This document shows, one piece after another, positions 1-9,260 of a DNA stretch of 64,000 bases. The notes under the pieces were generated by a model. The model was not told the DNA's origin and ran no database searches. It saw only the letters and a program-made list of their open reading frames with translations. Source of the stretch: an uncultured Acidobacteriota bacterium (GTDB lineage Bacteria; Acidobacteriota; Blastocatellia; Pyrinomonadales; Pyrinomonadaceae). The stretch's first letter is position 1, and each line of letters begins with the position of its first letter. A program made the translations under genes and the position numbers. The stretch spans positions 62,001 through 126,000 of the forward strand of contig CALMYB010000006.1 of NCBI GenBank assembly GCA_937873515.1, given 5' to 3'.

Positions 1-1
1 C

Positions 2-241
2 CTGCCGAGGGAGACTCTGACAGACGCGGAGCGCTTGTATCCGGGCAAAGGTATCTTGCCGCTCGGCGAAATGAAGAGGCGCTTTGACGGCATCGGTTAC
101 GACCGCATGGTGAGTATCGAGATATTCAGGCCCGAATATTGGGAGCAAGATCCGTTCGAAGTTGCCCGGATCGCCAAGGAGTCGACCGAGCGCGTGCTTA
201 ATATCGGGAGATATGCGGTGAGAGGTTCCCTGGGCCAATGA
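2..241 (+). CDS. Sugar phosphate isomerase/epimerase, C-terminal end (partial)
   Basis: The reading frame is open from the window edge to a TGA at 239-241, so only about the last 79 residues are present. The segment with 'LPLGEMKRRFDGIGYDRM', 'VSIEIFRPEYW' and a following helix resembles the last strand and helix of AP-endonuclease-2/xylose-isomerase-like TIM barrels, where the Glu in 'SIE' is commonly a metal ligand. That family assignment rests on recalled motifs. It overlaps the next gene by 4 bp (ATGA), so the two are probably translationally coupled and act on the same sugar or inositol-like substrate. The substrate cannot be told from this fragment. Confidence 0.65.
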   Translation: MPRETLTDAERLYPGKGILPLGEMKRRFDGIGYDRMVSIEIFRPEYWEQDPFEVARIAKESTERVLNIGRYAVRGSLGQ

Positions 242-1206
242 GCAAAGTAAAGATCGGAATAATCGGAACGGGCTACATCGGCAACGTTCACGGCAGAATA
301 TATTCTCGCGACGACCGTGCGGAGGTCGCTGCCCTGTATGACATTATCCCGGAGCGTGCGGAAAAGGCATCAAGGTCGATAGGCGGGCGTGTCTGCGAAA
401 CGCGCGAGGAGCTGCTCGATAGCTGCGATGCCGTCCTCGTCTGCACGCCAAATCGTACTCATAAGGAGATCGCGACCGCGGCCGTCGAGGCGGGTAAACA
501 CGTTTTCTGCGAAAAGCCGTTCGCTATCGGCATCGACGACGCGAAGGAACTGCTAGCGACTGCGAACAGTTCTAAGGGTATATTCCAGGTCGGCCATAAT
601 CGTCGTTTTGCCCCGGTCTATGCCACGCTCAGGGAATTGCTAAAGGACGATGCGGCCCACTCCGCGCATATCAAGATGAATCGCGGCGAGTTGAAGAATC
701 CGGTTTGGACGGGCGATGTTGGTGTTACAGGCGGTTTTCTGTACGAGACGACTATCCATCTTTTCGATATGATCCGCTACCAGTTTGGCGAGATCGCGGA
801 GCTGGCCGCCTATGGCTCACAGCATGAATATCCGGAGTTGGACGAATTTTCGGTGATATTTAAGTTTGCGAACGGCTTTCATTGTACTTTTGCGTCGTCA
901 TCGGATGCGAGTTGGCATTTTCCATTCGAACGGATCGAGGTCTTTTGCCATCACCGAACCATTGTGACCGAAGAGATGGAGCGAATTTTGGATTCGCGGG
1001 GAATGGATGCCAACTTTGATACAACTACGTTCCATATGACCGAGAAGGAAGAGCGTTGGGGATACGTGCAGGAAGACGCCGCCTTTATCGACTCGATCTT
1101 GGCGGGCGAACCGCCGCTTGTATCCGCCGACGACGGATTTAGGTCTGTCGAACTGGTCGAATCAGTTTATAATGCTATCAGGACGGGCGAACGCGTGAAA
1201 TTCTAA
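238..1206 (+). CDS. Gfo/Idh/MocA family NAD(P)-dependent oxidoreductase
   Basis: A 322-residue protein with an N-terminal Rossmann fold: the nucleotide-binding loop 'GTGYIG' is at residues 10-15 and the family's 'EKP' signature at 92-94. The C-terminal substrate domain starts near residue 120 and carries the usual glycine-rich strand followed by His ('ETTIHLFD', about 170-177). Family members oxidise or reduce sugars, inositols or related cyclic polyols. Length is slightly short for the family (330-390) but all core motifs are present. The start overlaps the stop of the upstream isomerase-like gene by 4 bp, which suggests one operon for carbohydrate metabolism. The exact substrate is unknown. 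Confidence 0.88.
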   Translation: MSKVKIGIIGTGYIGNVHGRIYSRDDRAEVAALYDIIPERAEKASRSIGGRVCETREELLDSCDAVLVCTPNRTHKEIATAAVEAGKHVFCEKPFAIGIDDAKELLATANSSKGIFQVGHNRRFAPVYATLRELLKDDAAHSAHIKMNRGELKNPVWTGDVGVTGGFLYETTIHLFDMIRYQFGEIAELAAYGSQHEYPELDEFSVIFKFANGFHCTFASSSDASWHFPFERIEVFCHHRTIVTEEMERILDSRGMDANFDTTTFHMTEKEERWGYVQEDAAFIDSILAGEPPLVSADDGFRSVELVESVYNAIRTGERVKF

Positions 1207-1246
1207 CGTTGGAACTTCGGCCCGGATCCGACGTTTAACTATCTCG

Positions 1247-1762
1247 ATGATGCGTAAATGTACAAACTGCGGAAACCTGAATGCGGACGAAAGCAATTTT
1301 TGCCGCTTCTGCGGTACGCGTGCTCACACCTCTGCGCAGCAATTTCCGCCGAGTCAGCATTATCCGACGCAGCCGGTAAACAACTCAGTGTCGGAATCTC
1401 AGCTTGATACCGGTAACGATCCGTACGGGTTTAGCCCGCCGGCGCCATATTCCTGGAAGACCGATGAGTTCCGCACGAATAATCAGGCGCGAAAGACATT
1501 GAATCTTCCGCCGCAGGCATTCGCCGAACGACCGCCGAACCCGGCGCATCTTGCCAATTTTCAGAATGGGCCAGTGGCGGCGAACTATCGCTGCATAAAT
1601 TGTGGAACGACTTTCCTGCCTCGGATCGAAAGGAAGATCTCCCAGGCGGGCTGGATCACTTTTGCACTTTTGTTGGTCTTTTTCTTCCCGCTATTTTGGA
1701 TAGGCCTACTCATTAAGGAAGACCAGTATGTGTGTCCAATGTGTCGTCGACGCGTTGCTTAA
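1247..1762 (+). CDS. Zinc-ribbon membrane protein with LITAF-like C-terminus
   Basis: A 171-residue protein. Residues 5-23 form a compact zinc ribbon (CTNCG...CRFCG). A Pro/Gln/Asn-rich, probably disordered stretch follows. The C-terminus has a CxxC ('CINCG', about 116), a hydrophobic stretch of about 20 residues (135-155) and a second CxxC ('CPMC', about 166). A split zinc site flanking a membrane-inserted helix is the layout of the LITAF-like domain, so the C-terminus probably sits on a membrane surface; this is inference from layout. The start ATG at 1247 has a second in-frame ATG directly after it. Its last bases overlap the end of the convergent VWFA gene. Function unknown. Confidence 0.75.
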   Translation: MMRKCTNCGNLNADESNFCRFCGTRAHTSAQQFPPSQHYPTQPVNNSVSESQLDTGNDPYGFSPPAPYSWKTDEFRTNNQARKTLNLPPQAFAERPPNPAHLANFQNGPVAANYRCINCGTTFLPRIERKISQAGWITFALLLVFFFPLFWIGLLIKEDQYVCPMCRRRVA

Positions 1763-2718
1763 CGATAGTAGTAGCCTTTCGGATGTCGAATGGTGATTTC
1801 CGGATTCGAACTCTTAACTTCCACGCTGTGATATCCCTTTTTCATATGGGTAGATAGATAGGTCAGTGAAAACTGTCTTTTCAGCGCCATATTGATGTCG
1901 TCAAAGAACGGCGCAAGCGTCACAGGTGCGCCTGACCCTTGTGAATAGGAACGTCCGCCGGTCTCATATGAAAGTCGATCGAGGCCCGCTTGGCCCGCGA
2001 TCGATCTGACACCAAGGTTTTCAGTCAGCCCTGTCGGAAAGTAAAAGGAATAGACCGCAACGCCGGTACGCTGTGCCCGCGAGATCGCTCTTTCGAGATC
2101 AGGCGCGTGAAGGACACTTCCCGGAGCCTCTCCCTCGGTGACGTCGAAGCCATCGGACACAAGCAGTATTGCCCGCCGTCCGGCAGGCATAGCCTCAAAT
2201 CGCTTTATCGTGGCGGCGACACCGCCATACGGTCCGGTTCCCGCCGTCGCAACACTGCCGCTCACGATACGCAGGGAATCTGCCGCCTTTGAAAGGTCGG
2301 TGGTGAAGCGCTGACGTGTCCCCATCGACCCACCGCGCAGATAGCCGACCATTACGCGGCTGCCTTCGGGAAGCTGTCTTATGAAATCGCCGATCGGTTT
2401 GAGCTGAAGATTGAAACTGGAAACGAGTTCATCCTGAATGAGAACGGCGAGCGTTATCGGTGCATCATTCGTGCTCCGAAGGGAAAGTATCTGCTGGGAC
2501 TCCTTATCCTCCATCACGCTGAGCTCGGCGGCATCAATTATCTCATCTACCTTTTTTTCTTTTAGTTCTTGTCTGGTGAAGATCGAGATCGGGATCGTTA
2601 CCGTGCGAACCAGAGGTTTTGTCTCTTCCGGCGGTTGTGCGGAGGTTAGTAGAGCGGCGGCTCCTAAAATGCAGCAAACAACGGCCACTTTTGACAGGTA
2701 AGATCTCAGCATAGGCAA
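1759..2718 (-). CDS. Secreted VWFA-domain protein
   Basis: A 319-residue protein with a signal peptide (hydrophobic residues about 10-27, ending near 'TSAQ'). The middle holds a von Willebrand A-type fold: a first strand near 'ITLAVLIQDELVSSF', the strand 'GRRAILLVSDGFD', and a long C-terminal helical/strand part. It resembles the VWFA-related proteins that are abundant in Acidobacteria. The metal-ion site is atypical: the canonical DxSxS is replaced by 'DELVSS', so divalent-metal binding may be altered. It probably acts outside the cytoplasmic membrane. It converges on the zinc-ribbon gene with a 4-bp stop-to-stop overlap. An alternative ATG lies two codons downstream. Confidence 0.75.
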   Translation of the reverse strand: MPMLRSYLSKVAVVCCILGAAALLTSAQPPEETKPLVRTVTIPISIFTRQELKEKKVDEIIDAAELSVMEDKESQQILSLRSTNDAPITLAVLIQDELVSSFNLQLKPIGDFIRQLPEGSRVMVGYLRGGSMGTRQRFTTDLSKAADSLRIVSGSVATAGTGPYGGVAATIKRFEAMPAGRRAILLVSDGFDVTEGEAPGSVLHAPDLERAISRAQRTGVAVYSFYFPTGLTENLGVRSIAGQAGLDRLSYETGGRSYSQGSGAPVTLAPFFDDINMALKRQFSLTYLSTHMKKGYHSVEVKSSNPEITIRHPKGYYYR

Positions 2719-2830
2719 TGCAGAAAAAGAGCTAAAGGATTTTTATACCACTTGCGATGATACATTCAAAGGAAAAGTTTGTATCACGGAAAGGAAATAA
2801 TCGGATCTTTCGCGTAAAATACGACGTAAG

Positions 2831-3613
2831 ATGCTTATCGATACGCTCGCATCGCCGGATATCACTAAACGCGACCTTGTCCGCGGCAGGCGGCTGCTAA
2901 CGGCCGCGATCGTGTCTCCCGTCGCTGGGCTCAGCGTGCCTCTTGTACTTACGCTTGTCCTGACATTCCTGTTCGGAGCCAATCCTCCTGCTGCCATAAC
3001 GATCTTCTTCTTCGGGATGATCGGTACGGCGTTGACCACACTGATCGGACTCTTCTTTACAGCCTTTTTCCTGGTGAAAAGAAGTAAATGGCGTCGCGAC
3101 CTGCGCGAACGGATCGCAGCCCGCGGGATAACCTCGCGTGAGATCGACTGGTTCCGAGCGGAGCTACAGCCTAAGGAGAAGAAAACCCTGGATGGCCTTC
3201 GACGATCGGATGAGCTTCTGGCTGACTCATATGCAGACTACCTCGCATCGAAACTGACGGCTGCGAGGATCACGCGATCGGCACGGCGGGAGCTAAGCCT
3301 AATGAGGCGTCGGGAGCAAAAGTTACGCCAGCTTGGCACTGAGAGCGCACAGGACCTAAGATCCGAGATCGAAGAAGATATATCGAAGATCTTGGATATT
3401 CAGGCTCGATCTAAGGACGCCATCGCTGAAGCGCAGACGGGAATTGAACGGGTGGAAGCTGCTTTCGCCCGCGGCGGCACACTTGCGGATTCGGACATTG
3501 CACTCAAGAAACTTTCCGCACGAACGGCGGATCTGCCTCACGCCCTCGAGAAGGCACGCCTGACCGATGAAATTCGACGGGAACTGGAGAATGGTGATGA
3601 TGGCGAAGGATAA
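2831..3613 (+). CDS. Hypothetical membrane protein with C-terminal coiled coil
   Basis: A 260-residue protein with two strongly hydrophobic segments near residues 25-48 and 54-82, then a basic stretch ('KRSKWRRDLRERI') and about 170 mostly charged, helical residues likely to form coiled coil on the cytoplasmic side. I recognise no family. It is oriented away from the VWFA gene across a 112-bp gap, and its stop codon abuts the 3' end of the probable 6S RNA on the other strand. The start ATG at 2831 is the first in frame. The presence of a protein-coding gene is well supported by length and codon pattern; the function is not. Confidence 0.6.
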   Translation: MLIDTLASPDITKRDLVRGRRLLTAAIVSPVAGLSVPLVLTLVLTFLFGANPPAAITIFFFGMIGTALTTLIGLFFTAFFLVKRSKWRRDLRERIAARGITSREIDWFRAELQPKEKKTLDGLRRSDELLADSYADYLASKLTAARITRSARRELSLMRRREQKLRQLGTESAQDLRSEIEEDISKILDIQARSKDAIAEAQTGIERVEAAFARGGTLADSDIALKKLSARTADLPHALEKARLTDEIRRELENGDDGEG

Positions 3614-3810
3614 CCGCCTTGCCGTTCTAGCGAGTTGAATTGAACCTGTATGTTACAGGTGGGCGGCATTCGGAAATCTCTATTGAGAATCCCTTTCAGC
3701 CGGCCCTCCGGCGTCAGCTTTCGTAAAAGCACGCACTGGACACGGCGTCTTGCCTCCCGGTATTCAAATGTTGGCTCAACTGTAGTTTCGCCGGGGACGA
3801 ACAAGGCAGT
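3613..3810 (-). ncRNA. ssrS: Probable 6S RNA (SsrS)
   Basis: This roughly 200-nt gap downstream of zapA has the 6S plan. The ends pair perfectly over 9 bp (3802-3810 with 3613-3621). Further inner pairing is possible, for example GTTC with GAAC and GTTGAGCC with GGTTCAAT allowing G-U pairs. The segment 'GAGCCAACATTTGAATACC' resembles the 5' strand of the 6S central bubble. The opposite strand has a small ACCTGT-AACAT-ACAGGT hairpin, as 6S RNAs often do. A possible -10 (TTAAAAT, about 3831-3837) lies just upstream. The zapA-ssrS order is conserved in many bacteria. 6S RNA mimics an open promoter and sequesters housekeeping RNA polymerase. The call rests on synteny and manual folding. Confidence 0.68.
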
Positions 3811-3911
3811 AAACTTCTTTCGCCTGAAGTGATTTTAACACACCATTAGGCACGCTAAGCAAAAAAAGTTTCGTGCTTGATCTGGTCGTGACGAAGGCGG
3901 ACAAGGAAGGT

Positions 3912-4223
3912 TCAAGAGATGCCGGCGCGATTCTTAAGTACGCGGTCGAGCATCTCGCTGCATTCGGCGCTTCGGCTGCCAAGCTGGCCGTCAACGTTGC
4001 GCTGACTGTCTTGTATCTGATGCAGTTCGTCCGCAATATGCAGAGCGGCCAGAATCGCGACTTTAAGGGAATCGACCGTCATTGTCCCCGAAGAGATCTC
4101 TCGCATCTTTCGATCGACATAGGCGGCGAGGTCGTGTATGTAGGTATTATCGCCGTCGGACCGAATGCTGTATGTTTGATTGTAGATCTCGACACGCATC
4201 GTCGAGGTCGGATCGTCGCTCAT
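3912..4223 (-). CDS. zapA: Cell division protein ZapA
   Basis: A 103-residue protein with the ZapA pattern: an N-terminal beta hairpin ('RVEIYNQTYSIRSDGDNTY'), then 'HDLAAYVDRKMREI' and a long C-terminal helix that forms the tetrameric coiled coil. ZapA binds and bundles FtsZ filaments at midcell. I chose the ATG at 4223 over one six codons upstream because 'AGGAAAAG' sits just ahead of it. It follows the coiled-coil gene by 7 bp, at the end of the pheST block, and is followed by the probable 6S RNA, a recurrent arrangement in bacteria. Confidence 0.85.
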   Translation of the reverse strand: MSDDPTSTMRVEIYNQTYSIRSDGDNTYIHDLAAYVDRKMREISSGTMTVDSLKVAILAALHIADELHQIQDSQRNVDGQLGSRSAECSEMLDRVLKNRAGIS

Positions 4224-4230
4224 ACTTTTC

Positions 4231-4512
4231 CTAAACGGCAACGGCGGCCGCGATCTCAGGATCTATCTCCGTTAGAGCATCGAGCATCGCCTCTACCTTT
4301 GCCTGGATCGCTTCGCGTTCACTTAAGAGTTCATTGACCTTTTCACCGCCAATTCCTTCGCCGGCCGCGGCATGCGATAGCTCTGTCCGGAGTCTGGCTA
4401 CTTCACCTTCGAGACGTTCATTATCCTCGCGCAGCTTCTTTACTAGCTCGATCGTTAGGTAGATCTTGTCCTCAAGGTGAGAGAATTTTTCCATTCCAGA
4501 AAGGCCGTTCAT
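4231..4512 (-). CDS. ZapB-like coiled-coil protein
   Basis: A 93-residue, almost wholly helical protein. The core from 'MEKFSHLEDKIYLTIELVKK' continues with heptads of Leu/Val/Ile between charged residues to about residue 75. Proteins of this size just upstream of zapA are often ZapB-like partners that link ZapA to the division machinery, but the name is inferred from position and coiled-coil character. Two starts are possible: ATG at 4512, preceded by GGAG at a suitable distance, and ATG at 4494 with a weak site. I prefer 4512. The gene sits 94 bp downstream of pheT and 7 bp upstream of zapA. Confidence 0.65.
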   Translation of the reverse strand: MNGLSGMEKFSHLEDKIYLTIELVKKLREDNERLEGEVARLRTELSHAAAGEGIGGEKVNELLSEREAIQAKVEAMLDALTEIDPEIAAAVAV

Positions 4513-4606
4513 CAAATTGGACTCCACAATTATTGCCGCAAGAAGTTCGCGGTGATTGATTATTGAACGAATCGACGCGAACTTCAAGCTAAGGTAGAAA
4601 AAAAAT

Positions 4607-6679
4607 CTATTTTCGCGGACGCAGCCCGAGTTCGCTGTCCAGACGAGCAAGAAGGCGCGAGTGAGAGTACTCAACTTCTTCCTCCGAGAGCGTTCTTTCG
4701 GCACTGCGATATTCGACGCGGATCGTTACCGCACGATGACCCGGCGAAAGAGAACCGCCTTCGAAGACCGTGACCAATCCGACGTGTTCGATCAGGGGTT
4801 CACCCGATGTCCGGGCAGAGCGGAGAATGGCCGCAACCGCCGGCGTCCTGCCGACCTCGAACGTTACGTCGCGGCGGACCGACGGAAACTTCGCGATCGG
4901 AGTATAGCTGGACGTCCTTCGATTCGCAGCAAGCACTGCGGTCAGGTCGAGTTCGCCGACAAAGACAGGCTGGCGGAACTTGTACTTTTGTGCGATCTCT
5001 TCGGACAGCCTCCCCAAGGCACCGACCTTGTTACCGGCGATCAAAATAGAGGCCGATTGTCCGGAACGAAGATGAAGCAGGTCGGCGGCCTCAAACTCTG
5101 CGGCTTCGACGCCGGCGGCTTCAAATGCTCCTTCAACGGCTCCTTTTAGATCGAAGAAATCGAGGGTACGTTCCGGCTCAACCCTGTCGGCATGCAGGTC
5201 GCCGCCGGACCCGACAATGCAAAGCAGCTCGCGTTCGGTCGGCAGCTCACCCGGTTCTTCCGAGATAAACGCCTTGCCGATCTCGAATAATCTAACGTCG
5301 CGAATTTGATGATTATTATTGAGCTTTACAGCATCGAGCAGGCCGGGCAGAGCCGTTTGACGCATACGGACGGCATTCTCGATGACCGAATCGCGTAGCG
5401 TTACCGACCGTACTCCTTCGTTACGGTCTAGCTTCGGAACGGGCTGAAAAACATCGTCCCAGGCGGTATCGATAAAGCTATACGATAGAGCCTCGCTGTA
5501 ACCCATATCGATCAGGCAGTTGCGAACCGAAGCCTTTTGCGGTTCAGCAGCCTGGAATTCACCGGCTCCGCTCGCCGGTGGAAGCAGCTCCTTGATCTTC
5601 TCGTAACCGGTATGGCGTGCGACCTCTTCGACAAGATCCTCTTCGATCGAAATGTCATACCGCCAGCTAGGTGAACAAAATACACGCAATCCATTCCGAT
5701 CTTCGCTTTCGATGCCGAGGGCGTCGAGGATCGAGACCGCTTTTGACTCGGATACTTCCATGCCGGTCAGGCGGGCGACAGCATTTGAAACATCGCCGCA
5801 TTCGATCTCGGTGCGATGGATCGGTGTCGGGTAGATATCGATGAACTCGCCTTTCTGACCGCCGGCGACCTCGCAGATAAGGTTTGCAGCTCGCTGCGAG
5901 GCCCTGACAATATTGTCGATATCGACACCACGCTCGAACCGATGGCTTGCTTCGGTAGAGACTCCGAGCTTACGAGCGAGAGTCCGCACCGAGTCGGGAC
6001 GAAAATAAGCGACTTCGAGAAGAACGTTTACGGTCGAATCAGTTATTGCAGACTCAAGCCCGCCGATCACGCCTCCGATCGCCGCCGGCTTTTCAGCATC
6101 GCAAACGAGCAGCATAGATTCGTCAAAGCTTCGCTCTACATCATCGAGCGTGACCATCTTTTCGCCGGCCCTTGCCGGACGCACGATGATCCGTCCTCCG
6201 GCCAGTTTGTCAAGGTCGAAGGCGTGCATGGGCTGACCAAGCTCGAGCATCACGTAGTTCGTGATATCCGCCACATTGTTGATTGACCGTTCGCCAACGG
6301 CTTCAAGGCGATCGACCAGCCATTTCGGTGACGGGCCGACCTTAACGCCGCGAATAATGCGGGCTGTAAACCGATAGCATCTTTTGGGGTCGTCGATACG
6401 GACGATGTCATGAGCCAGCACTGGCGGCATCGGAATTTCCGGTTCGGGTTCGAACACATCGAGACTCTCGCCAAGTGCCGCCCCTAGTTCGCGGGCAATG
6501 CCGAGATGCGACAGACAATCGGGCCGGTTGGACGTGATATCGACGTCGAAAACGGTGTCGTCACCATGACGTTCTATTCCTTCAACGGCCAAGCCGACGC
6601 GCGTCAAAGCCTCTGCGGTCGCTTCCGCAGACAGATCGATGTTGATCAGGTCTTTTAACCAGTTAAGGCTGATGTCCAT
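4607..6679 (-). CDS. pheT: Phenylalanine-tRNA ligase beta subunit, short form
   Basis: A 690-residue PheRS beta subunit. It begins with the usual 'SLNWLKDLINIDLS', carries B3/B4 editing-domain sequence, the B5 domain, the catalytic-like core and a C-terminal anticodon-binding ferredoxin-like domain ('PIAKFPSVRRDVTFEV', about 590-685). With PheS it forms the alpha2-beta2 enzyme charging tRNA-Phe. It is about 100 residues shorter than typical PheT (about 790): 'GLAVEGIERHGDDTVFDVDI' runs straight into 'TSNRPDC', so the EMAP-II/OB tRNA-binding domain normally inserted after about residue 40 is absent. The start overlaps the pheS stop by one base (TAATG), which indicates translational coupling. 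Confidence 0.95.
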   Translation of the reverse strand: MDISLNWLKDLINIDLSAEATAEALTRVGLAVEGIERHGDDTVFDVDITSNRPDCLSHLGIARELGAALGESLDVFEPEPEIPMPPVLAHDIVRIDDPKRCYRFTARIIRGVKVGPSPKWLVDRLEAVGERSINNVADITNYVMLELGQPMHAFDLDKLAGGRIIVRPARAGEKMVTLDDVERSFDESMLLVCDAEKPAAIGGVIGGLESAITDSTVNVLLEVAYFRPDSVRTLARKLGVSTEASHRFERGVDIDNIVRASQRAANLICEVAGGQKGEFIDIYPTPIHRTEIECGDVSNAVARLTGMEVSESKAVSILDALGIESEDRNGLRVFCSPSWRYDISIEEDLVEEVARHTGYEKIKELLPPASGAGEFQAAEPQKASVRNCLIDMGYSEALSYSFIDTAWDDVFQPVPKLDRNEGVRSVTLRDSVIENAVRMRQTALPGLLDAVKLNNNHQIRDVRLFEIGKAFISEEPGELPTERELLCIVGSGGDLHADRVEPERTLDFFDLKGAVEGAFEAAGVEAAEFEAADLLHLRSGQSASILIAGNKVGALGRLSEEIAQKYKFRQPVFVGELDLTAVLAANRRTSSYTPIAKFPSVRRDVTFEVGRTPAVAAILRSARTSGEPLIEHVGLVTVFEGGSLSPGHRAVTIRVEYRSAERTLSEEEVEYSHSRLLARLDSELGLRPRK

Positions 6680-7758
6680 TATCTAAACTGCTCCAAGAAA
6701 CGCAGGTCGTTATCAAAAAGATGTCGAATGTCGTCGATCGAATACATCAATGCGGCCATACGTTCGAGGCCGAAGCCGAACGCGAAGCCCGAATAGACGG
6801 TCGGATCGACGCCGACTGCCTTCAAGACGTTCGGATGCACCATTCCCGAGCCGCCGAGCTCGATCCAGCCGGAACCTTTGCACGGCCGGCAGCGTTCGCC
6901 TTCTAGCTTGCCCGTGCCGTGACACTTGAAGCACGAGAAGTCGAACTCCGCGGACGGCTCCGTAAAAGGGAAGTAGCTCGGGCGAAAACGCGTGATCGTA
7001 TCCTCGCCGAAAAGCCGTTTTAGCCACTCAGTCACGGTCCCTTTCAAGTGCGCCATCGTGATGCCCTTATCGACGCACAGGCCTTCGATCTGGTGGAACA
7101 TCGGCACGTGCGTCATATCGGGCGTATCGCGTCGGAAAACCTTTCCCGGAGCGATGATGCGGATCGGCACGCCGCGTCGTTCCATTGCGCGGATCTGCAC
7201 GGTCGATGTCTGCGAACGCAGGGCAAAGCCGTCCGTCGTGTAGAACGTATCCTGAGATTCGCGTGCGGGGTGGCCTTCGGGAATATTCAACGCGTCGAAG
7301 TTGTAATAGTCCGTCTCGATCTCGCGGTCGTCCTCGATCGAATATCCCATCGAGACGAAGATCTCTTCGATCCGCCGGCGCACGATCGTGATCGGATGCA
7401 GAGTACCGCGCTTGATGCGGCGGCCGGGAAGAGTGACGTCGATCCTTTCTGCCTCGGTCTTAGCTTCGGAAACCGCGGCCTTGAGACTCGCCTCGGCTGC
7501 ATCGAGTCGCTCAACGATTGATCTTTCCACCGATTGGACCAACTGGCCGAACTCACCGCGCACCTCCGGCGCCACCTTGCCAATGAGTTTCTTGGACTCC
7601 GCGAGCGCGCTTTTCTTTCCGGTATGGCGAACGCGGAGGGCAACGAGTTCGCTCAATCGGGCGGCCGCGTCGCCGTTTACGCCAGGGTCTACGAATTTCT
7701 CAAATTCACCGTCGAATGCCGCTTTTGCCGCTTCGACAGTCTCTTTTTCCTCGATCAT
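6679..7758 (-). CDS. pheS: Phenylalanine-tRNA ligase alpha subunit
   Basis: A 359-residue class II synthetase subunit. The N-terminal helical coiled coil that contacts tRNA is followed by the catalytic core: motif 1 near '[14 protein letters not shown]', motif 2 around '[20 protein letters not shown]', the Cys cluster 'CFKCHGTG...CRPCKGSGW' and motif 3 '[14 protein letters not shown]'. It activates phenylalanine and, with PheT, charges tRNA-Phe. I set the start at 7758 ('[15 protein letters not shown]') because residues coded upstream do not fit the family. It is first of the pheS-pheT-zapB-like-zapA-6S block, and the divergent tdh gene starts 147 bp away. Confidence 0.95.
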   Translation of the reverse strand: MIEEKETVEAAKAAFDGEFEKFVDPGVNGDAAARLSELVALRVRHTGKKSALAESKKLIGKVAPEVRGEFGQLVQSVERSIVERLDAAEASLKAAVSEAKTEAERIDVTLPGRRIKRGTLHPITIVRRRIEEIFVSMGYSIEDDREIETDYYNFDALNIPEGHPARESQDTFYTTDGFALRSQTSTVQIRAMERRGVPIRIIAPGKVFRRDTPDMTHVPMFHQIEGLCVDKGITMAHLKGTVTEWLKRLFGEDTITRFRPSYFPFTEPSAEFDFSCFKCHGTGKLEGERCRPCKGSGWIELGGSGMVHPNVLKAVGVDPTVYSGFAFGFGLERMAALMYSIDDIRHLFDNDLRFLEQFR

Positions 7759-7905
7759 ATTGGTGTTCGTCCACGGTCGTCGGAAGCTCAGGACGCTGAA
7801 AACAGAATATATTAGCAATAATCGGCCCTCCAAACCAGAACCGCGTAAGATCCCCACCTCGTTTCCGCGAAAAATGTCTGATATTATCAAACTTCAAGAC
7901 TCAAT

Positions 7906-8940
7906 ATGAAAGCTATTGTTAAGAGCAAAGCGGAACCGGGATTGTGGATCGAGGACGTCCCGGAGCCGACCATCGGTATCAACGACGTGATGATCCGCAC
8001 AAAGCGCGGCGGCATCTGCGGCACGGACCTCCACATTTACAATTGGGACGCGTGGGCACAGCAGACGATAAAAGTCCCGACAACGATCGGGCACGAGTTC
8101 GTCGGCGAGATCGTCGATGTCGGATCGAATGTCGTTGATTTCGCCGTCGGAGACGTCGTGAGCGCGGAAGGTCATCTCGTCTGCGGCCGCTGCCGCAATT
8201 GTATGGCGGGGCAGCGTGCATTGTGTGCCAATACACGCGGTATCGGCGTCAACACGAACGGCGGATTCGCCGAGTTCATCGCAGTTCCGATGACCAACGT
8301 GTGGAAGCACAAGCCCGACGTCGATCTCGACGTTGCCGCGATCTTCGACCCGTTCGGAAACGCCGTGCACACTGCTCTAGCGTTCGAAGTATTCGGCGAG
8401 GACGTGCTCATCACCGGTGCAGGCCCGATCGGTATCATGGCCGCCGCAGTCGCGCGTCACGCCGGCGCACGCAACATCGTGATCGCCGATATCAACGAAT
8501 TTCGCCTCGATCTTGCACGCAAAATGGGCAACGTCACCCTCGCCGTAAATGTCTCGAAGCGTTCGATCAAGGACGTTCAGGAAGAGCTCGGGATGAAGGA
8601 AGGCTTTGACGTCGGCTTTGAGATGTCGGGCGTTCCGACCGCATTCAAAGATATGATCGACAATATGTTCCACGGCGGCCGCATCGCGATGCTCGGCATC
8701 CCGAACAAGGACTTCGCCATCGACTGGAACAAGGTCGTCTTCAATATGCTCCACATCAAAGGCATCTACGGCCGCCAGATGTACGAAACCTGGTACCAAA
8801 TGTCCAACCTCCTCGACGCCGGCGTCGACATCTCCCCTGTCGTCACCCACCGATACTCCTACAAAGACTTCGAACAAGGCTTCGAAGCCATCAAACAAGG
8901 AAACTGCGGTAAAGTCGTTTTGGATTTTGAAGAGATGTGA
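7906..8940 (+). CDS. tdh: L-threonine 3-dehydrogenase
   Basis: A 344-residue zinc medium-chain dehydrogenase. Catalytic zinc ligands are C38 and the 'GHE' at 62-64. The structural zinc site is C93, C96, C99 and C107, and the NAD-binding loop 'GAGPIG' is at 171-176. Length and '[14 protein letters not shown]' match bacterial Tdh. It oxidises threonine to 2-amino-3-ketobutyrate, which Kbl (12751-13932) cleaves to glycine and acetyl-CoA. tdh and kbl are normally neighbours; here 3.8 kb of accessory DNA separates them. The start at 7906 lacks a strong Shine-Dalgarno sequence. Confidence 0.94.
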   Translation: MKAIVKSKAEPGLWIEDVPEPTIGINDVMIRTKRGGICGTDLHIYNWDAWAQQTIKVPTTIGHEFVGEIVDVGSNVVDFAVGDVVSAEGHLVCGRCRNCMAGQRALCANTRGIGVNTNGGFAEFIAVPMTNVWKHKPDVDLDVAAIFDPFGNAVHTALAFEVFGEDVLITGAGPIGIMAAAVARHAGARNIVIADINEFRLDLARKMGNVTLAVNVSKRSIKDVQEELGMKEGFDVGFEMSGVPTAFKDMIDNMFHGGRIAMLGIPNKDFAIDWNKVVFNMLHIKGIYGRQMYETWYQMSNLLDAGVDISPVVTHRYSYKDFEQGFEAIKQGNCGKVVLDFEEM

Positions 8941-9018
8941 CGTTCCCTGACCGAATAGTTTTAGATATAATTCGTTACCAGCTTAGATAATGGTCAACAA
9001 CTGACGAAAATTTTTACC

Positions 9019-9258
9019 ATGAAAATTGTTTCATTCTTTTCAGGAGCGGGTGGACTCGATTTAGGCTTTGCGAAGGCAGGCTTTAACGTGATTTGGGCAA
9101 ATGAATATGACAAAACTATTTGGGAAACTTACGAAAGGAATCACAAATCCACATTTCTAGATAAAAGAAGCATTGTTGAAATCAATTCCAGTGAGGTTCC
9201 TGACTGCGACGGAATAATCGGCGGACCACCTTGTCAAAGCTGGAGGGAAGAGATTTGA
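9019..9258 (+). pseudogene. Truncated C5-cytosine DNA methyltransferase (N-terminal remnant)
   Basis: The 79-residue frame begins with a textbook C5-methyltransferase N-terminus: motif I '[11 protein letters not shown]' at residues 6-16, then '[17 protein letters not shown]', and motif IV 'GGPPCQSW' with the catalytic Cys at about residue 73. It stops six codons later. Full enzymes have 300-450 residues, including a target-recognition domain and motifs VI-X, so this remnant cannot methylate DNA. The break falls just after 'PPCQSW', and the following bases (GGAGGGAAGAG) now provide a ribosome-binding site for the next gene. An internal deletion of a Dcm-type gene is the simplest explanation. 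A broken vsr 1.4 kb downstream supports an original dcm-vsr pair. Confidence 0.85.
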
Positions 9259-9260
9259 GT

